64,000 nt of DNA from JACPNO01 sp963825405 (GTDB lineage Bacteria; Acidobacteriota; Terriglobia; Bryobacterales; Bryobacteraceae): positions 128,608 to 192,607 of the forward strand of contig CAWGTB010000013.1 in NCBI GenBank assembly GCA_963825405.1, given 5' to 3'. The notes below the pieces were generated by a model that was not told the origin of the DNA, did not search any database, and worked only from the letters and a program-made list of their open reading frames with translations. Of this stretch, positions 50,141-60,167 are shown piece after piece. The stretch's first letter is position 1. Each line of letters starts with the position of its first letter. A program made the position numbers and the translations under genes.

Positions 50141-50343
50141 CAGCGACCACCCCCGGCGAGCAGCGTGTTCACGCGCTCGTGGTCCGCCTTCGAGATCTCC
50201 GAGGGGCGCTTGAAGCGCCGCTTCCGGCCGGGCGACTTCTTCTCGAGGATGTGGCTCGAGTACGCGCGCCTGCCGCGAAGCTTGCCCTTGGCGGTCTTGC
50301 GGAACCGCTTCTTGGAGCCAGAATGAGTCTTCATCTTCGGCAT
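50140..50343 (-). CDS. rpmI: 50S ribosomal protein L35
   Basis: A 67-residue basic protein of the large ribosomal subunit (MPKMKTHSGSKKRFRKTAKG, then RRAYSSHILEKKSPGRKRR), the standard L35 sequence and length. It is immediately followed by rplT. In most bacteria infC precedes rpmI directly. Here an acyl-CoA carboxylase subunit and a secreted protein lie between them, 2.2 kb in all. Confidence 0.95.
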   Translation of the reverse strand: MPKMKTHSGSKKRFRKTAKGKLRGRRAYSSHILEKKSPGRKRRFKRPSEISKADHERVNTLLAGGGR

Positions 50344-50356
50344 CAGAGCCGACTAT

Positions 50357-50915
50357 TCAAGCAGACGAAGTGACGGGCAGACCGCCCCATTGCTTGAGGC
50401 CGTTGCTGGTGCAGTCCCTGTGTTCCGGGTCCGCGTCGAGGTCGGTGATTTGGAGGGTTCCCTGGGACCGCAAGCGCCTGGACCCGTGGTTCGACCGGTT
50501 CGATCGTGCCCCTGAGCGTGCCGGTGAAGGCTTGGAAGGTGTAGGCGAAGCGGAAGGCGAAGCGATTGGGCTTCGGCTTCTTCCCGCCGGGCTGCGCGGC
50601 CTTGGTCATCTTGACCGTCGTCTCGACAGTGGTGGTCAGCAACAGCCGTGTGGTGCCCGTGCCGGCGGCGTTGAAGCAGTCCAGCGGCACCTGCGAGAAG
50701 GCGATCCGGGTGAGCTGGCGGGGGGTGAACTTGCGCTTGCTCGTGCGCTTGTTCTTGAAGGCGAAGTCCAGCGCCATCGTCCCCTCCGGCGGAGTGGTCG
50801 CTGAGGCACTCACCGGGACCCGAACCTGCCTGACCTCGGTGGCCGCGTGGGCAGCCGGCGCAGCCAGCGCGGCGGCGAGCAGCGCGACCACACCGGTGAT
50901 CAGTCGAGTTCTCAT
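50357..50915 (-). CDS. secreted protein of unknown function (one frameshift near the end)
   Basis: A signal peptide (RTRLITGVVALLAAALAAPAAHA) is followed by a roughly 160-residue domain (VRVPVSASATTPPEGTMALDFAFKN, RKFTPRQLTRIAFSQVPLDC, NRFAFRFAYTFQAFTGTLRGTI). In a second frame the end reads GTLQITDLDADPEHRDCTSNGL and terminates at the TGA at 50357-50359. That is a more natural protein end than the basic out-of-frame tail. It resembles the plus-strand secreted gene at 56972 in size, signal and a Cys-containing end (CDSGVVNW), so they may be paralogues. No function is known. Confidence 0.55.
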
Positions 50916-50970
50916 GTCCGTCGACGCTCCTAGCACCCGCGCTGTCAGCGCGGAGCGGCCTGAAACAGCG

Positions 50971-52517
50971 CTACCAGGTGTCGACGAAGCGGTGCCCTCG
51001 GCGGCGATCCGTAGGGCCGGCCGCCCCCAGCGTCACCGCGATCAGGTCGCGGGTCTCCGCCGGGTCGATGACATCGTCGATCTCGAAGAGCTGGGCGGCG
51101 TTCAGCGCCTGGGCGTTGCGCTCGGCGGCCGCGGTCATCTCGCGAACCCTCTGCTCGCGCTCGCCGCTCGTCCTCGATCGCCTCGAGCTCCTTGCGAAGG
51201 CCGAGCCTGACCGCTCCCTCCAGGCCCATGGGCCCGAGATGAGCTCCGGCCAGGCGACCGTGAGCAGCGGCTCGTGCAGGCTGCCGGCGGTCATCGCCTG
51301 TGCACCGAGCCCGTAGCCGCGCCGCAGGACGACTGCGATCAGCGGGACGCTCAGTGCCCCGCCAGCCACCAGCAGGCGGGATGCCCGCCGGACGAGACCG
51401 GTGGCCTCGGCCTCGGGCCCGACCATGTAGCCGGGCGTGTCCACCAGCGACAACACCGGCAGTCCGAACGCATCGCAGAGCTGGAGGAAGCGGGCCGCCT
51501 TGTCGGCCGCGGCGCTGGTGACGGCGCCGGCCATCGCCATCGTGTTGTTGGCGATCACGCCGATGGGCCGCCCCTCCATGCGGGCGAGTGCGGTCACCAT
51601 CTCGGGCGCGAAGCGCTCGCGCAGGAACGTGACGGAGTCCTGGTCCGCGAGCGTTTCGATGATCGGCGCCACCTTGTAGGCGCGGCGTGCGCGCTCGGGA
51701 ACTGCCTCGCGAAGCGCCTCCTGGTCGGGCGCCGACCAATCGGAGATGCTCCCCTGGAAGTAGCCGAGCAGGCGCTTCGCCATGGCGACGGCCGCCGATT
51801 CGTCGGTGACGACCAGGTCGACGACACCGTTCGGCGCCTGCACGTCGATCGGACCGACCTCGTCCGGGTCCACATCGCCGAGGCCGCCGCCCGCGATCAT
51901 CGCGGGGCCGCCCATCCCGATCGACACGTTCTCGGTCGCCACGATCAAATCCGAGCATCCCGCGATCACGGCGTTGCCGGCGAAGCACCGGCCGGCGACG
52001 ACGGCGATCCGGGGAACCACGCCCGAGAGGCGCGCCCAGAGCGCGAAGGCACGCACGTCGAGCGCGGAGACCACGGGGTAGTCCGTGTCCCCGGGGCGCC
52101 CACCGCCGCCCTCGGCGAAGAAGACCGTCGGCAGGCGCATCCGCTCGATCAGCTCGAAGAGGCGGTCCTTCTTGCGATGGCCGAGGGCGCCCTGGGTGCC
52201 CGCGAGGACCGTGTAGTCGTAGGAGAGCACGGCGGCGGCGGCGCGGTCCCCGAAGAGATCGCCGTTCACACGCGCCGTCCCGGCGATCAGGCCGTCGGCC
52301 GGAGTCCGGGCGATCAGGTCCTCGACGTCGCGGCGCCCGCGCTGCGCAGCGATCGCGTAGCGGCCGTACTCGACGAGGGTGCCGGGATCGACGAGGTTCG
52401 GCGATGTTCTCCCTGGCCGTCCTGCCGCCCGGTGGCGTGGCGCCGCTCTGCGGCCTCGGGCCTGGCCGCGTCCTCCGTGAGCGCCCGGCGCCGCCGGAGC
52501 TCATCGAGATCGCTCAT
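50971..52517 (-). CDS. acyl-CoA carboxylase carboxyltransferase subunit (several frameshifts)
   Basis: The body matches biotin-dependent carboxyltransferase beta subunits (propionyl/acetyl-CoA type, about 515 residues). Landmarks are YDYTVLAGTQGALGHRKKDR, TVFFAEGGGGRPGD, GMGGPAMIAGGGLG, RPIGVIANNTMAMAGAVTSAAADKAARF and LVDTPGYMVGPEAE. The start (MSDLDELRRRRALTED, ATG at 52517) and the segment GPMGLEGAVRLGLRKELEA are in other frames, so at least three indels must be assumed. The start overlaps the infC stop as ATGA. It probably works with a biotin carboxylase subunit encoded elsewhere. Confidence 0.82.
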
Positions 52518-53111
52518 GCGGCGAGGCGGCCCGTCAGCCGGCCGCTGCTTCGTTCTCTTGTCCGGCAGTGCCGCGTGGGGGCGAGCAGCATGGTCATGTT
52601 GCGACCCTCCTGCAGGGGCGCCTGCTCCATCACGCCGATCTCCGAAACGTCCTGGAGAAGCCGGTCGAGGAGCATCCGCCCACGCTCGGGACTGGCTCTG
52701 CTCGCGACCGCGGAACATGATCGTCACCTTGACCTTGTCCTGCTGCTTCAGGAAGCGCTCGACGTGGCCGCGCTTGGTCTCGTAGTCGTGCTGGGCGATC
52801 TTGGGGCGCAGCTTGATCTCCCGGACGTTGACCTGGTGCTGGTGCTTGCGGGCGGCCTTGGCCTTCTGCTCCTGCTCGTACTTGTACTTCGAGTAATCGA
52901 GGATCCGGGTGACCGGCGGCTTGGAGTTCGGAGCCACCTCGACCAGGTCGAGGTCACGCTCACGAGCTCTCTCCAGCGCGTCCGGGGTGGGGACGATTCC
53001 CACCTGCTCCCCGTTCTCATCGATCAGGCGTACCTCGGGTACGCGGATCCGCTCGTTGATACGAGTGCTGTCGCGCTCAGGCGGACGGCGGTCGAAGCGA
53101 GAGACCGCCAC
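52514..53111 (-). CDS. infC: translation initiation factor IF-3 (one frameshift)
   Basis: The N domain is complete (RINERIRVPEVRLIDENGEQVGIV, LDLVEVAPNSKPPVTRILDYSKYKYEQEQK). The C domain begins (VNVREIKLRPKIAQHDYETKRGHVERFLKQQDKVKVTIMFRGRE) and continues in another frame (MLLDRLLQDVSEIGVMEQAPLQEGRNMTMLLAP) to the TGA at 52514-52516. Joined length is about 199 residues, normal for IF-3. The start is GTG at 53111. thrS lies upstream, the classical thrS-infC order. Confidence 0.92.
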
Positions 53112-53260
53112 TAGCTGCGCATGAGGGAGAGCTTCAAGCCGATAGGAAAAAGTGGTTCGGGTAGGCGGGCACGAGAGCGCTTAGGCGCGCGGCGTGGTGT
53201 GGGTGCCCGGCATTGCCGCCAGTATAGACGCCTCTTCCGCGCAAGATGGAGGTCCGGGCG

Positions 53261-55196
53261 CTATTCGCCGGCCTCCTCGCGCATGCGCTCGACCAGCTCC
53301 TCGAGGCCGATCGCGCCCAGGTCGCCGTCGCCGTGGTGACGCACGGAGACCGACTCCGACTCGATCTCCTTGTCACCGACGACGAGCATGTAGGGCGCCT
53401 TGGAGAGCTCGGCGTCGCGGATCTTTCGCCCCACAGACTCGGTGCGGTCGTCCACGCCCGCTCGCAGACCGCTCGATCGCCAGACGTACCGCGATCTCAG
53501 CCGCCCGCTCGTTGTGCCGGTCGGCAACCGGGAGCACGAGCGCCTGTACCGGCGCCAGCCAGAGCGGGAAGCGGCCACCGTAGTGCTCGATCAGGATGCC
53601 GGCGAAGCGCTCCATCGAGCCGAGCAGGGCGCGGTGGATCAGCACCGGGCGGTGCTCTGCGTTGTCGGCGCCGGTGTAGGCGAGCTCGAAGCGCTCGGGC
53701 ATCTGGAAGTCGAGCTGGCAGGTGCCGCACTGCCAGGACCGGCCGAGGGCGTCCGTGATGTGGAAGTCGATCTTCGGCCCGTAGAAGGTTCCCTCCCCGG
53801 GGCTCACGTCGTACTCCCGACCCTGCCGGGCGAGCGCCTCGCGGAGAGCGTGCTCGGCCCGCTGCCACTGCTCGTCGGTGCCGATCGACTTCTCCGGCCG
53901 CGTGGAGAGCTCGACCCGCACGTCGTCGAAGCCGAAGCGCTCGTAGAGCTCGTCGATGGCGGTGCAGATCGAGTCCACCTCGTCGGTGACCTGGTCGAGG
54001 GTGCAGAAGACGTGTGCGTCGTCCTGGGTGAACGCCCGGACCCGGAGCAGGCCGTGGAGCACGCCCTCGCGCTCGTACCGAGAGACGAGACCGAACTCGG
54101 CCAGCCGCAGCGGCAGCTCCCGGTACGAGTGCCGCCGCGAGGCGAAGACCAGGCAGGCGCCGGGGCAGTTCATCGGCTTGAGCGCGTACTCGCGCTCCTC
54201 TCCCTTGCCCTCCCGCTCGGAGGCGGCGGTGAAGAACATGTTCTCCTTGTAGTTGTCCCAGTGGCCCGAGCGATGCCAGAGCTCCACGTCGAGCACCTGC
54301 GGGGTCTTGATCTCGGAGTAGCCCCGGGCGTCGAGCTGCTTGCGAACCTCTGCCTCGATCAGCTTCAGCAGGACGGTCCCGTGCGGCAGCCAGAACGGCA
54401 TGCCGGGAGCCTCGGGGCGGAACTGGAATAGGTCGAGCTCCGGCCCGAGCCTGCGGTGGTCCCGCTCGCGTGCCTGCTCGAGGCGCTCCAGGTGCTGCTC
54501 GAGGTCCTTGCGGTTCAGGAACGCGGTGCCGTAGATGCGGGTCAGCATCTGGCGGGTCTCGTCTCCGCGCCAGTAGGCGCCTGCCAGTGAGGTCAGCTTG
54601 AAGGCGCCGATGCGGCCGGTCGACGGGGCGTGTGGACCGCGACAGAGGTCCTCGAACGGCCCGTTCCGGTAGAGGGAGACGGTCTCGGCACCCTCGTCGC
54701 GCATCAGGTCCTCGATCAGCTCGACCTTGTAGTCCTGGCCCTGGTCACGAAAGAGCTCGACCGCATCCTTCGCGGGAATAGTCGCGGCGCTCGAACGACT
54801 CGTCGGCATTCACGTGCTCGGCCATCCGCTCCTCGATCCGGGCCAGGTCCTCGTCGCCGGGGTTGCCGTCCGGGAACTCGATGTCGTAGTAGAAGCCGTT
54901 CTCGATCGGTGGACCGATCGAGATCTTCGCGTCGGGCCAGAGGTCGAGCACCGACTCGGCGAGGACGTGGGCCGCGTCGTGGCGGATCAGCTCAAGCGCC
55001 TCGGGGCTGCGGTCGGTGACGATCTCGATCTCCTCGCCGTCGGCGAGGGGTGACGAGAGGTCGCGCAGCTCGCCATCGACCTTGATCGCCAGCGCGGCCT
55101 TGGCGAGGCCGGAGCCGATCGCCGCAGCGGCATCGGCGCCGGTTGCGCCGATCTGTCGAGCTCCAGCTCGGAATCGTCGGGCAGCGTGACCTTCAT
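53261..55196 (-). CDS. thrS: threonyl-tRNA synthetase (several frameshifts)
   Basis: Charges tRNA-Thr. Pieces in three frames add up to a normal protein of about 645 residues. The N-terminal TGS start is MKVTLPDDSELELD (ATG at 55196). The editing domain has LDLWPDAKISIGPPIENGFYYDIEF. The catalytic domain (EAPGMPFWLPHGTVLLKLIE, KPMNCPGACLVF, RVRAFTQDDAHVFC, PVLIHRALLGSMERF) includes the zinc-binding Cys in MNCP. The anticodon-binding end is RKIRDAELSKAPYMLVVGDKE. Frame changes fall near 55155, 54780 and 53460, and probably in between. They look like sequence errors because every domain is conserved. Confidence 0.92.
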
Positions 55197-55283
55197 GCGG
55201 TCGCTAAGGCTAGTGGCGCGGGCGTTCTCGCCCAGCTTGCAGGTGATACGCAACTCGGCCGCCGTACACCAGTTGGGAGGCCA

Positions 55284-56316
55284 ATGGGCTCGATCAGACC
55301 CAGATCGGTTGTGTGCGCCGGTCGTCGCGGTTGCGCTGTTCGCAGCTCTCCCGGCGCCGCCGCGGCAAAGCCGAAACGCCAGCACCCCTTCGGTTCCCGC
55401 GTCCTGCGCCCGGGCAGCAAGGGCAAGGACGTCAGGTACCTCCAGCGCTCGCTGTCGCGGCTCGGCATCGTCACCTCCATCGACGGCGCCTTCGGCAAGG
55501 GGACCATGCGAAACGTCGAGACGCTGGAGTCCCAGCAGGGCTGGCCGGTCAACGGCGTCGTCAGCCGCAGGGACGCGCAAGCGGATCAGGAAGCTCGTCG
55601 TGAAGCGGAGGGTGAGCGGCAGCTATTTCGTCCAAGGCCTGGTGAGCCCCACGCTCCGGGTCGACCTCCCGGCATGGCGGGGCACGCGAAGGTGAAGGTG
55701 CTCGACTCCGCCGGCAACCGAGTCCAGGTGCTGCCGGTCAGCTTCTCTGGCGCGGAGACGCACGCCGTCGCCTGGAACGGGATGACCCCGACGACCTTCG
55801 CGGGGGACGCGATCTACCAGCTCAAGCTCGGCAATCGAACACGGCGGGAGCCCGGGCGTCCGGGCAGACCCAGCCGTTCGCAATGCATCTGCACGCCTTC
55901 CCGGTGCCGGGGCAACACACCTTCGGTGGACCCGATGCCCGCTTCGGCGGCCCCACGCTCGGGACACATCCACCAGGGACAGGACATGCCGGCGTCGTGC
56001 GGCCAGAAGGAGATGGTCGACGAGACGGGTCAGGTCAGGGTGAACGCCTACCAGGACGGGGGCGCCGGCTACTACGTCGTCCTCCACGGGGCGCTCACCG
56101 GGCACGGACTCGGTCTACATGCACCTCAGCGCACCGAGCTGGGCGCCGGCCGGGACCAACGTCTTCGCCGGCCAGCAGATCGGCAGTGTCGGCGACACGG
56201 GCGACGCCACCGGCTGCCACCTGCACTTCGAGCGCTGGTCCGCGCCGGGGTGGTTCGTCGGCGGTGCCGCCTACGACCCGCTGCCCGAGCTCCTCTACTG
56301 GGACTCATACTCTTAG
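55284..56316 (+). CDS. secreted M23 peptidase with peptidoglycan-binding domain (several frameshifts)
   Basis: Pieces in different frames read as one secreted protein. A signal peptide (CAPVVAVALFAALP) leads to a peptidoglycan-binding domain (FGSRVLRPGSKGKDVRYLQRSLSRLGI, FGKGTMRNVETLESQQGW). A FlgD-like Ig region follows (VKVLDSAGNRVQVLPVSFSGAETHAVAWNG), then an M23/LytM zinc peptidase domain (SGHIHQGQDMPASCG, GYYVVLHGALTG, GTNVFAGQQIGSVGDTGDATGCHLHFE). HxxxD and the final HLH supply the metal ligands. It should cut cell-wall peptides. It is divergent from thrS, and at least four indels are needed to read it through. Confidence 0.75.
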
Positions 56317-56898
56317 GGGTGCCCTCGGGGAGAAGGTCAGGGTCGCCGAGCGAGGCGAAATCCCGGCCATCACCACGATCTTCTCGGTCGCCTTCCAAGG
56401 GGATCCGACCTGGAGCTGGGCGTTTCCCGATCCATCGCAGCGCCCCGAGCAGTACGGAATCTGGTGGGGCCGACTGGTCGAGGGAGCGATGAGGTTCCCG
56501 CAGCCGGCGGTCTTCGTCACCGAGGGCATGGAGGCAGCCGCCCTCTGGCTCCCGCCCGGCGAGGCCGAGCTCGATGCGGCGGATGAGGCACGGACGCCCG
56601 CGCTCCTCGCCGAGCTGCTGGGCGACCGCGGCGGTGAGGTGCTGGAGCTGCTCGAGCGCTTCGACGCCGCGCAGCCCGAGGACCCACCGCACTACTACCT
56701 GAGCCTGCTGGGCGTCCACGACGATCACCGCGGCAAGGGAATCGGGATGGGGCTGCTCGCCGAGAACATCGCCCGCTTCGATGCCGAGGGCGTCCCGAGC
56801 TGATCTGGAAGCTCGGCTACCGCCGGATCGGCGATTTCACCACCCCCGGCGACGCCGTGACCGTCACCGCCTACTGGCGTGATGCCCAAGCACGGTGA
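56317..56898 (+). CDS. GNAT-family acetyltransferase (frameshifted, start unclear)
   Basis: The body is a GNAT domain (VRVAERGEIPAITTIFSVAFQGDPTWSWAFPDP, VFVTEGMEAAALWLPPG, YYLSLLGVHDDHRGKGIGMGLLAENIARFD). The acetyl-CoA loop is HRGKGIGMG (R/Q-x2-G-x-G/A pattern). The frame breaks after AEGVPS. The usual last strand continues in another frame (LIWKLGYRRIGDFTTPGDAVTVTAYWRDA) to a TGA at 56896-56898. No start codon is in frame near the beginning, so an indel is likely there too; GTG at 56319 is a candidate. The substrate is unknown. Confidence 0.65.
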
Positions 56899-56971
56899 AG
56901 ACTCACTACTGACCTTGACTTCGACGGGTGGCGGGCTTAGCGTCGAACAGCTTTCGACTCGAAGGAGAGCA

Positions 56972-57469
56972 GTGCGGTCCAGGGGATGGTCGTGGTTGAC
57001 GCCGGCGCTGGCTCTCCTGCTGCTGCCCTCGGCGGCGTTCGGCAGCGTGGGCAAACAGTCCTACGAGGGGCCAGCGGCCACCCAGGGCGTCAACGGCCGC
57101 GACCCGACGGTCCGGGTGAAGATCCAGTTCAAGAAGGTCCATCACCGGCGCGCAGCGCCGAGCCAGCTCGTCTACTTCGCACAGCGCGCGCTCGCGCTCC
57201 GCTGCCCGGACGGCTCGACGACCTTCGGGGACCCGCGCTCGGCGAGTTGGGTGGGCCGGGAGGCTACGACGTGCTGGGGACCGCCGCGAGTCAACAAGAA
57301 GGGGAACTTCGCCGCCAGCGGACCCAGCGCCGACGAATCCGACACCCAGACGCTCACGGGGCACGTCTCGAAGAAGGGGAGCGCAACGGGAACGATCCGG
57401 GTCGGGCCATGTCGTTCTCCGGCCAGACCTGCGACTCCGGGGTGGTGAACTGGACCGCCTCCCCGGTGA
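56972..57469 (+). CDS. secreted protein of unknown function (one frameshift near the end)
   Basis: From GTG 56972, with AAGGAG just upstream, it has a signal peptide (RSRGWSWLTPALALLLLPSAAFG) and a domain with RVKIQFKKVHHRRAAPSQLVYFAQRALALRCPDGSTTFGD and ADESDTQTLTGHVSKKGSATGTIRV. The C terminus switches frame to MSFSGQTCDSGVVNWTAS, and a further one-base change in CCCC at 57461-57464 would end it at 57469. Cys pairs in the mature part suggest disulfides. It resembles the minus-strand secreted gene at 50357. I know no function. Confidence 0.5.
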
Positions 57470-57553
57470 GCGCGTTCGGCCCGGTCGTGCAGCCGCTCGT
57501 GCGCCTGGCAGGGAACCTGCCCGGCAAGCGCCGAGCTGCGGGCAAGGGGCTGA

Positions 57554-57626
57554 TGGGCGCTACTGGGCTCGAACCAGTGACCTCCAGCTTGTCGAGCTGG
57601 CGCTCTCCCAACTGAGCTAAGCGCCC
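57554..57626 (-). tRNA. tRNA-Val (anticodon GAC)
   Basis: On the minus strand GGGCGCT pairs with AGCGCCC as the acceptor stem. The D arm is TAGCTCAGTTGGGAGAGC, the anticodon arm CCAGC-TCGACAA-GCTGG gives GAC, and the T arm contains GGTTCGAGCCC. Length is 73 bases with discriminator A. CCA is not encoded. The fold is complete with no mismatches in the stems. Confidence 0.93.
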
Positions 57627-57696
57627 CGGGCTGGGAAATTTAGCGGGCCTCAGGACACGCGTTGCTCCTCGGCTACGCCTCGGAGCACACTCGCAT

Positions 57697-58703
57697 CTAC
57701 GCGACCGGCGCCGTCGGTGCCTGGACCGCCGTCGGCGCTTCGGCAAGGATGCCCATGGCGCGCATCGTGACCTTGAACGTCTCGAGCGTGTCGTACTGGG
57801 GCTGCCAGCCCGCGGTCGACTTCAGCTTCTCGGTGGAGACGACCCACGGGTAGCGGATGAAGTCCAGGTTGCCGGCGGGCGCCTCCGTCCGGGGGACGTG
57901 GAGCTTCCACATCGCGTTGTTGAACCGCTTCATGGTCTTCAGCGAGATGTTGCGAGTCTTCTTGCCGACCATCTCCGCGGCGCGGCTCCAGGTCAGGAGG
58001 CCGTCGCCGGCGAGGTTGAAGGCGCCGCCGTGCTTGCCGTCGAGGAGAGCGATCAGGGCCGAGACGACGTCGTCCTCGTGGACGAGCTGGAACTCCTCGT
58101 CGACGCCATCGAGGAGTCGGGATGAAGGGGTTGTTGGCGAAGGCTCGGACGATGTAGTTGTCGACGCTCGGCCCGAAGACGATCGAGGGCCGGACGATCG
58201 TCATCACGGCGTCCGGGTTCTCGAGGGCCCAGAGCTGGGCGATGCGGTCGGAGTCGGCCTTGTGCTTGGCGTAGGAGAAGTCGGGGGCCCCGCGGACCGG
58301 CCAGTCCTCGGCGATCGGCTTGGGGTTGTCGGGGAAGGCGCCATAGGCGGTCGCCGAGGAGGTCTGGATCACCTGCTTGACGCCGGCATCGGCGGCGGCC
58401 TGGAGGACGGCCTGGGTGCCGTTGACGTCGATGTCGTACATCTTCGGCTCGTCGCGGATCGGATTGAGGACGAAGGCGAAGTGGAGGAGCGCGTCGATCT
58501 CATGCCGCTCGAGCAGCTCGCGCATCTGGTTGCGGTCGCGGATGTCGGCCTTGACGAACTCGTGCTTCTGCCAGGTGCGAGGAGGCGGCCGAAGGTCGAC
58601 GTCGACGATCTTCTCGGTCTCCTCGCGGGCGGAGAGCTCGTCGGTGAGCCTGCCGCCGATGTAGCCCGGAGCCGCCTGTGATCAGGTACCGCACGCGTCG
58701 CAT
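57697..58703 (-). CDS. NAD-dependent epimerase/dehydratase (several frameshifts)
   Basis: A short-chain-type sugar-nucleotide epimerase-like protein of about 335 residues. It begins MRRVRYLITGGSG (NAD Rossmann loop). It continues IDALLHFAFVLNPIRDE, VIQTSSATAYGAFPDN and FSYAKHKADSDR (catalytic Y-x3-K in YAKHK), then VMTIVRPSIVFGPSVDNYIV. The end is in another frame (LHVPRTEAPAGNLDFIRYPWVVSTEKLKSTAGWQPQYDTLETF). At least two indels separate the parts. The substrate is not evident. The tRNA-Val gene lies 70 bases downstream on the same strand. Confidence 0.78.
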
Positions 58704-58953
58704 CCTATACCTGGCTGAGTCGGCCAGCGTCTGCGAGCGAGCGCTGACGAACGGCCGGCTGCGGGAAATCCGCAGGATCTTGCGAAATACCCGCTCCACG
58801 CGGAGATCTGCAACCAATCGCGGAAGAGTCCCGTGTTAGCTTCTCCTGACAGGCTCAAGTTGGCATTTCCGACCGGCCGACTTGAGCCAAGAGACTTGAA
58901 GGACTGACGGGCCGGTGAGGGGAATTTCGCCGGTGGCACGTCCTTTCGGAAAC

Positions 58954-58980
58954 AAAGGGCCCCTTCATCGGGGCCCTTTT
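58954..58980 (-). terminator. strong intrinsic terminator of the NfeD gene
   Basis: AAAGGGCCCC (58954-58963) and GGGGCCCTTT (58970-58979) are perfect complements around TTCATC. Read on the minus strand the hairpin is followed by TTTGTTTCC. The NfeD stop codon lies inside the loop region. The A/T ends make it usable in both directions. Confidence 0.85.
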
Positions 58981-59298
58981 CCGTTCTCCTCGACCTCGAG
59001 GGTGAGGCCGTTCACTGCCGTCACCCGGACCCGCTCGCCTACCCGGCCCCGCGGGGCAGCGCGCGTGCCAGATCTCGCCGCGAAAGCGCACCCGGCCGCT
59101 CGGGTCGCACTGCTCGATCACCTCCGCCGTCGCTCCGAGCAGGCCCTCCGCGCCGGTCCTCACCCGGTAGCGACGCAGGAAGCGGATCCAGAAGCCGACC
59201 TCGGCGACCTCGATCACGATCGCCACCCCCACCAGTGCGAGGCCCCAGCCGGGCGGCAGCACGAGCAGGGCGAGCGCGATCGCGCCGATCAGGAGCAC
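58965..59298 (-). CDS. NfeD-like membrane protein (one frameshift)
   Basis: About 110 residues. Two N-terminal helices (LLIGAIALALLVLPPGWGLALVGVAIVIEVAEVGFWI) precede an OB-fold-like C-terminal domain (GAEGLLGATAEVIEQCDPSGRVRFRGEIWHAR). In another frame this ends VGERVRVTAVNGLTLEVEENGKG and stops at 58965. The VRV-x-A-V-x-G-L-x-L-x-V ending is the NfeD signature. The shift lies in the GC run near 59050-59065. NfeD proteins work with SPFH/stomatin proteins at membranes; no such partner is in view. It starts 19 bases after the lysine-tailed secreted gene. Confidence 0.75.
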
Positions 59299-59317
59299 CG
59301 CGGATGCTACGGCGGCG

Positions 59318-60007
59318 CTACTTCTTCTTGTGCTTCTTGCAGTGCTTCTTCTTGGCCGACGAGGCTGAGTGCTTGTGCTTCTTCTTCTTCTTCTTCTTGC
59401 ACTTCTTCTTGGTGGCCGGCGGCGCTGGCGGCGCCGGCGGCGTCAGCGTGGCGGCCAGGTTCAGCGTGAATCCGCCTCCACTCTCGTCGTTCTCCATCAG
59501 TCCCTGGTTCGGCACGGGGATCGAATCGTTCTCGAGGGCGATCAGCCCGTCCGTCGCCGGCGTATCGCCACCGTGGAAGTAGCAGACGAAATTCGATCCG
59601 GTGTCGTACAGACCGAGGATTTCACCGCCTGAGACCGCGATGGGTGCTGCCACCGTGAATGAGAGGACGTCGGGAACCGGGTTCGGAATGACGTGCGTGT
59701 CCACGCCCACGACCGTGTAGCTCAGACCCCCGAGGTTCTTCAGGACGACCAGCGAGACAGGCACATCCGGCGTCGTAAGGCCGTCGCCGTTGATCTGCCA
59801 ACTCGTGATCGTCCCGGGCGAGGGCACCGTGTAAGGCGTGGAGGGATCACTATCTACCTGGGCGATCACCGCAGCTTCGCAAGCGCCGGGAGCTGATCCG
59901 GATGGAACTGCCAGTGAGCCAAGTGTCGTATCCGCGCGGGCCACGCCGCTTGTTGCGACGGCCAGGACCGCTCCCAAGACACACGCAATCGACAGGCGGT
60001 TCCTCAT
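59318..60007 (-). CDS. secreted protein with an extreme lysine-rich C-terminal tail
   Basis: About 229 residues. It has a signal peptide (RNRLSIACVLGAVLAVATSGVARA) and a beta-rich domain (TLGSLAVPSGSAPGACEAAVIAQV, ISWQINGDGL-like strand, DVLSFTVAAPIAVSGGEILGLYDTG). A Pro hinge (TPPAPPAPPA) leads to a tail of about 35 residues that is mostly Lys with His and Cys. GGAG precedes the ATG at 60007. Such tails are frequent on exported proteins of Solirubrobacterales-like actinobacteria and may bind cell-wall polyanions. The biological role is unknown. Confidence 0.7.
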   Translation of the reverse strand: MRNRLSIACVLGAVLAVATSGVARADTTLGSLAVPSGSAPGACEAAVIAQVDSDPSTPYTVPSPGTITSWQINGDGLTTPDVPVSLVVLKNLGGLSYTVVGVDTHVIPNPVPDVLSFTVAAPIAVSGGEILGLYDTGSNFVCYFHGGDTPATDGLIALENDSIPVPNQGLMENDESGGGFTLNLAATLTPPAPPAPPATKKKCKKKKKKKHKHSASSAKKKHCKKHKKK

Positions 60008-60167
60008 TCTTCTCCACCACCCCTCTGGGCCAGAGGCAGGCGCGGCACCTGCCAACGACGCGACTCTCTCAGTGGCAGGGGAACGTGTCAAGGGGCGGCG
60101 ACTGCGGCGTGAAATCATGGGGATCCTCTAGCCACGCGAGTCGGAGCCGTCGAAAGGAGAACCCGTT

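Noticed and set aside
50945..52504. Arg-rich 519-codon minus-strand frame
   Set aside because: It is mostly the out-of-frame reading of the carboxyltransferase; only a short stretch (GPMGLEGAVRLGLRKELEA) is real, owing to indels.
57541..57615. Protein tail containing GATGLEPVTSS after the secreted gene at 56972
   Set aside because: This peptide is the familiar antisense reading of a tRNA T arm; it lies on top of the tRNA-Val gene.
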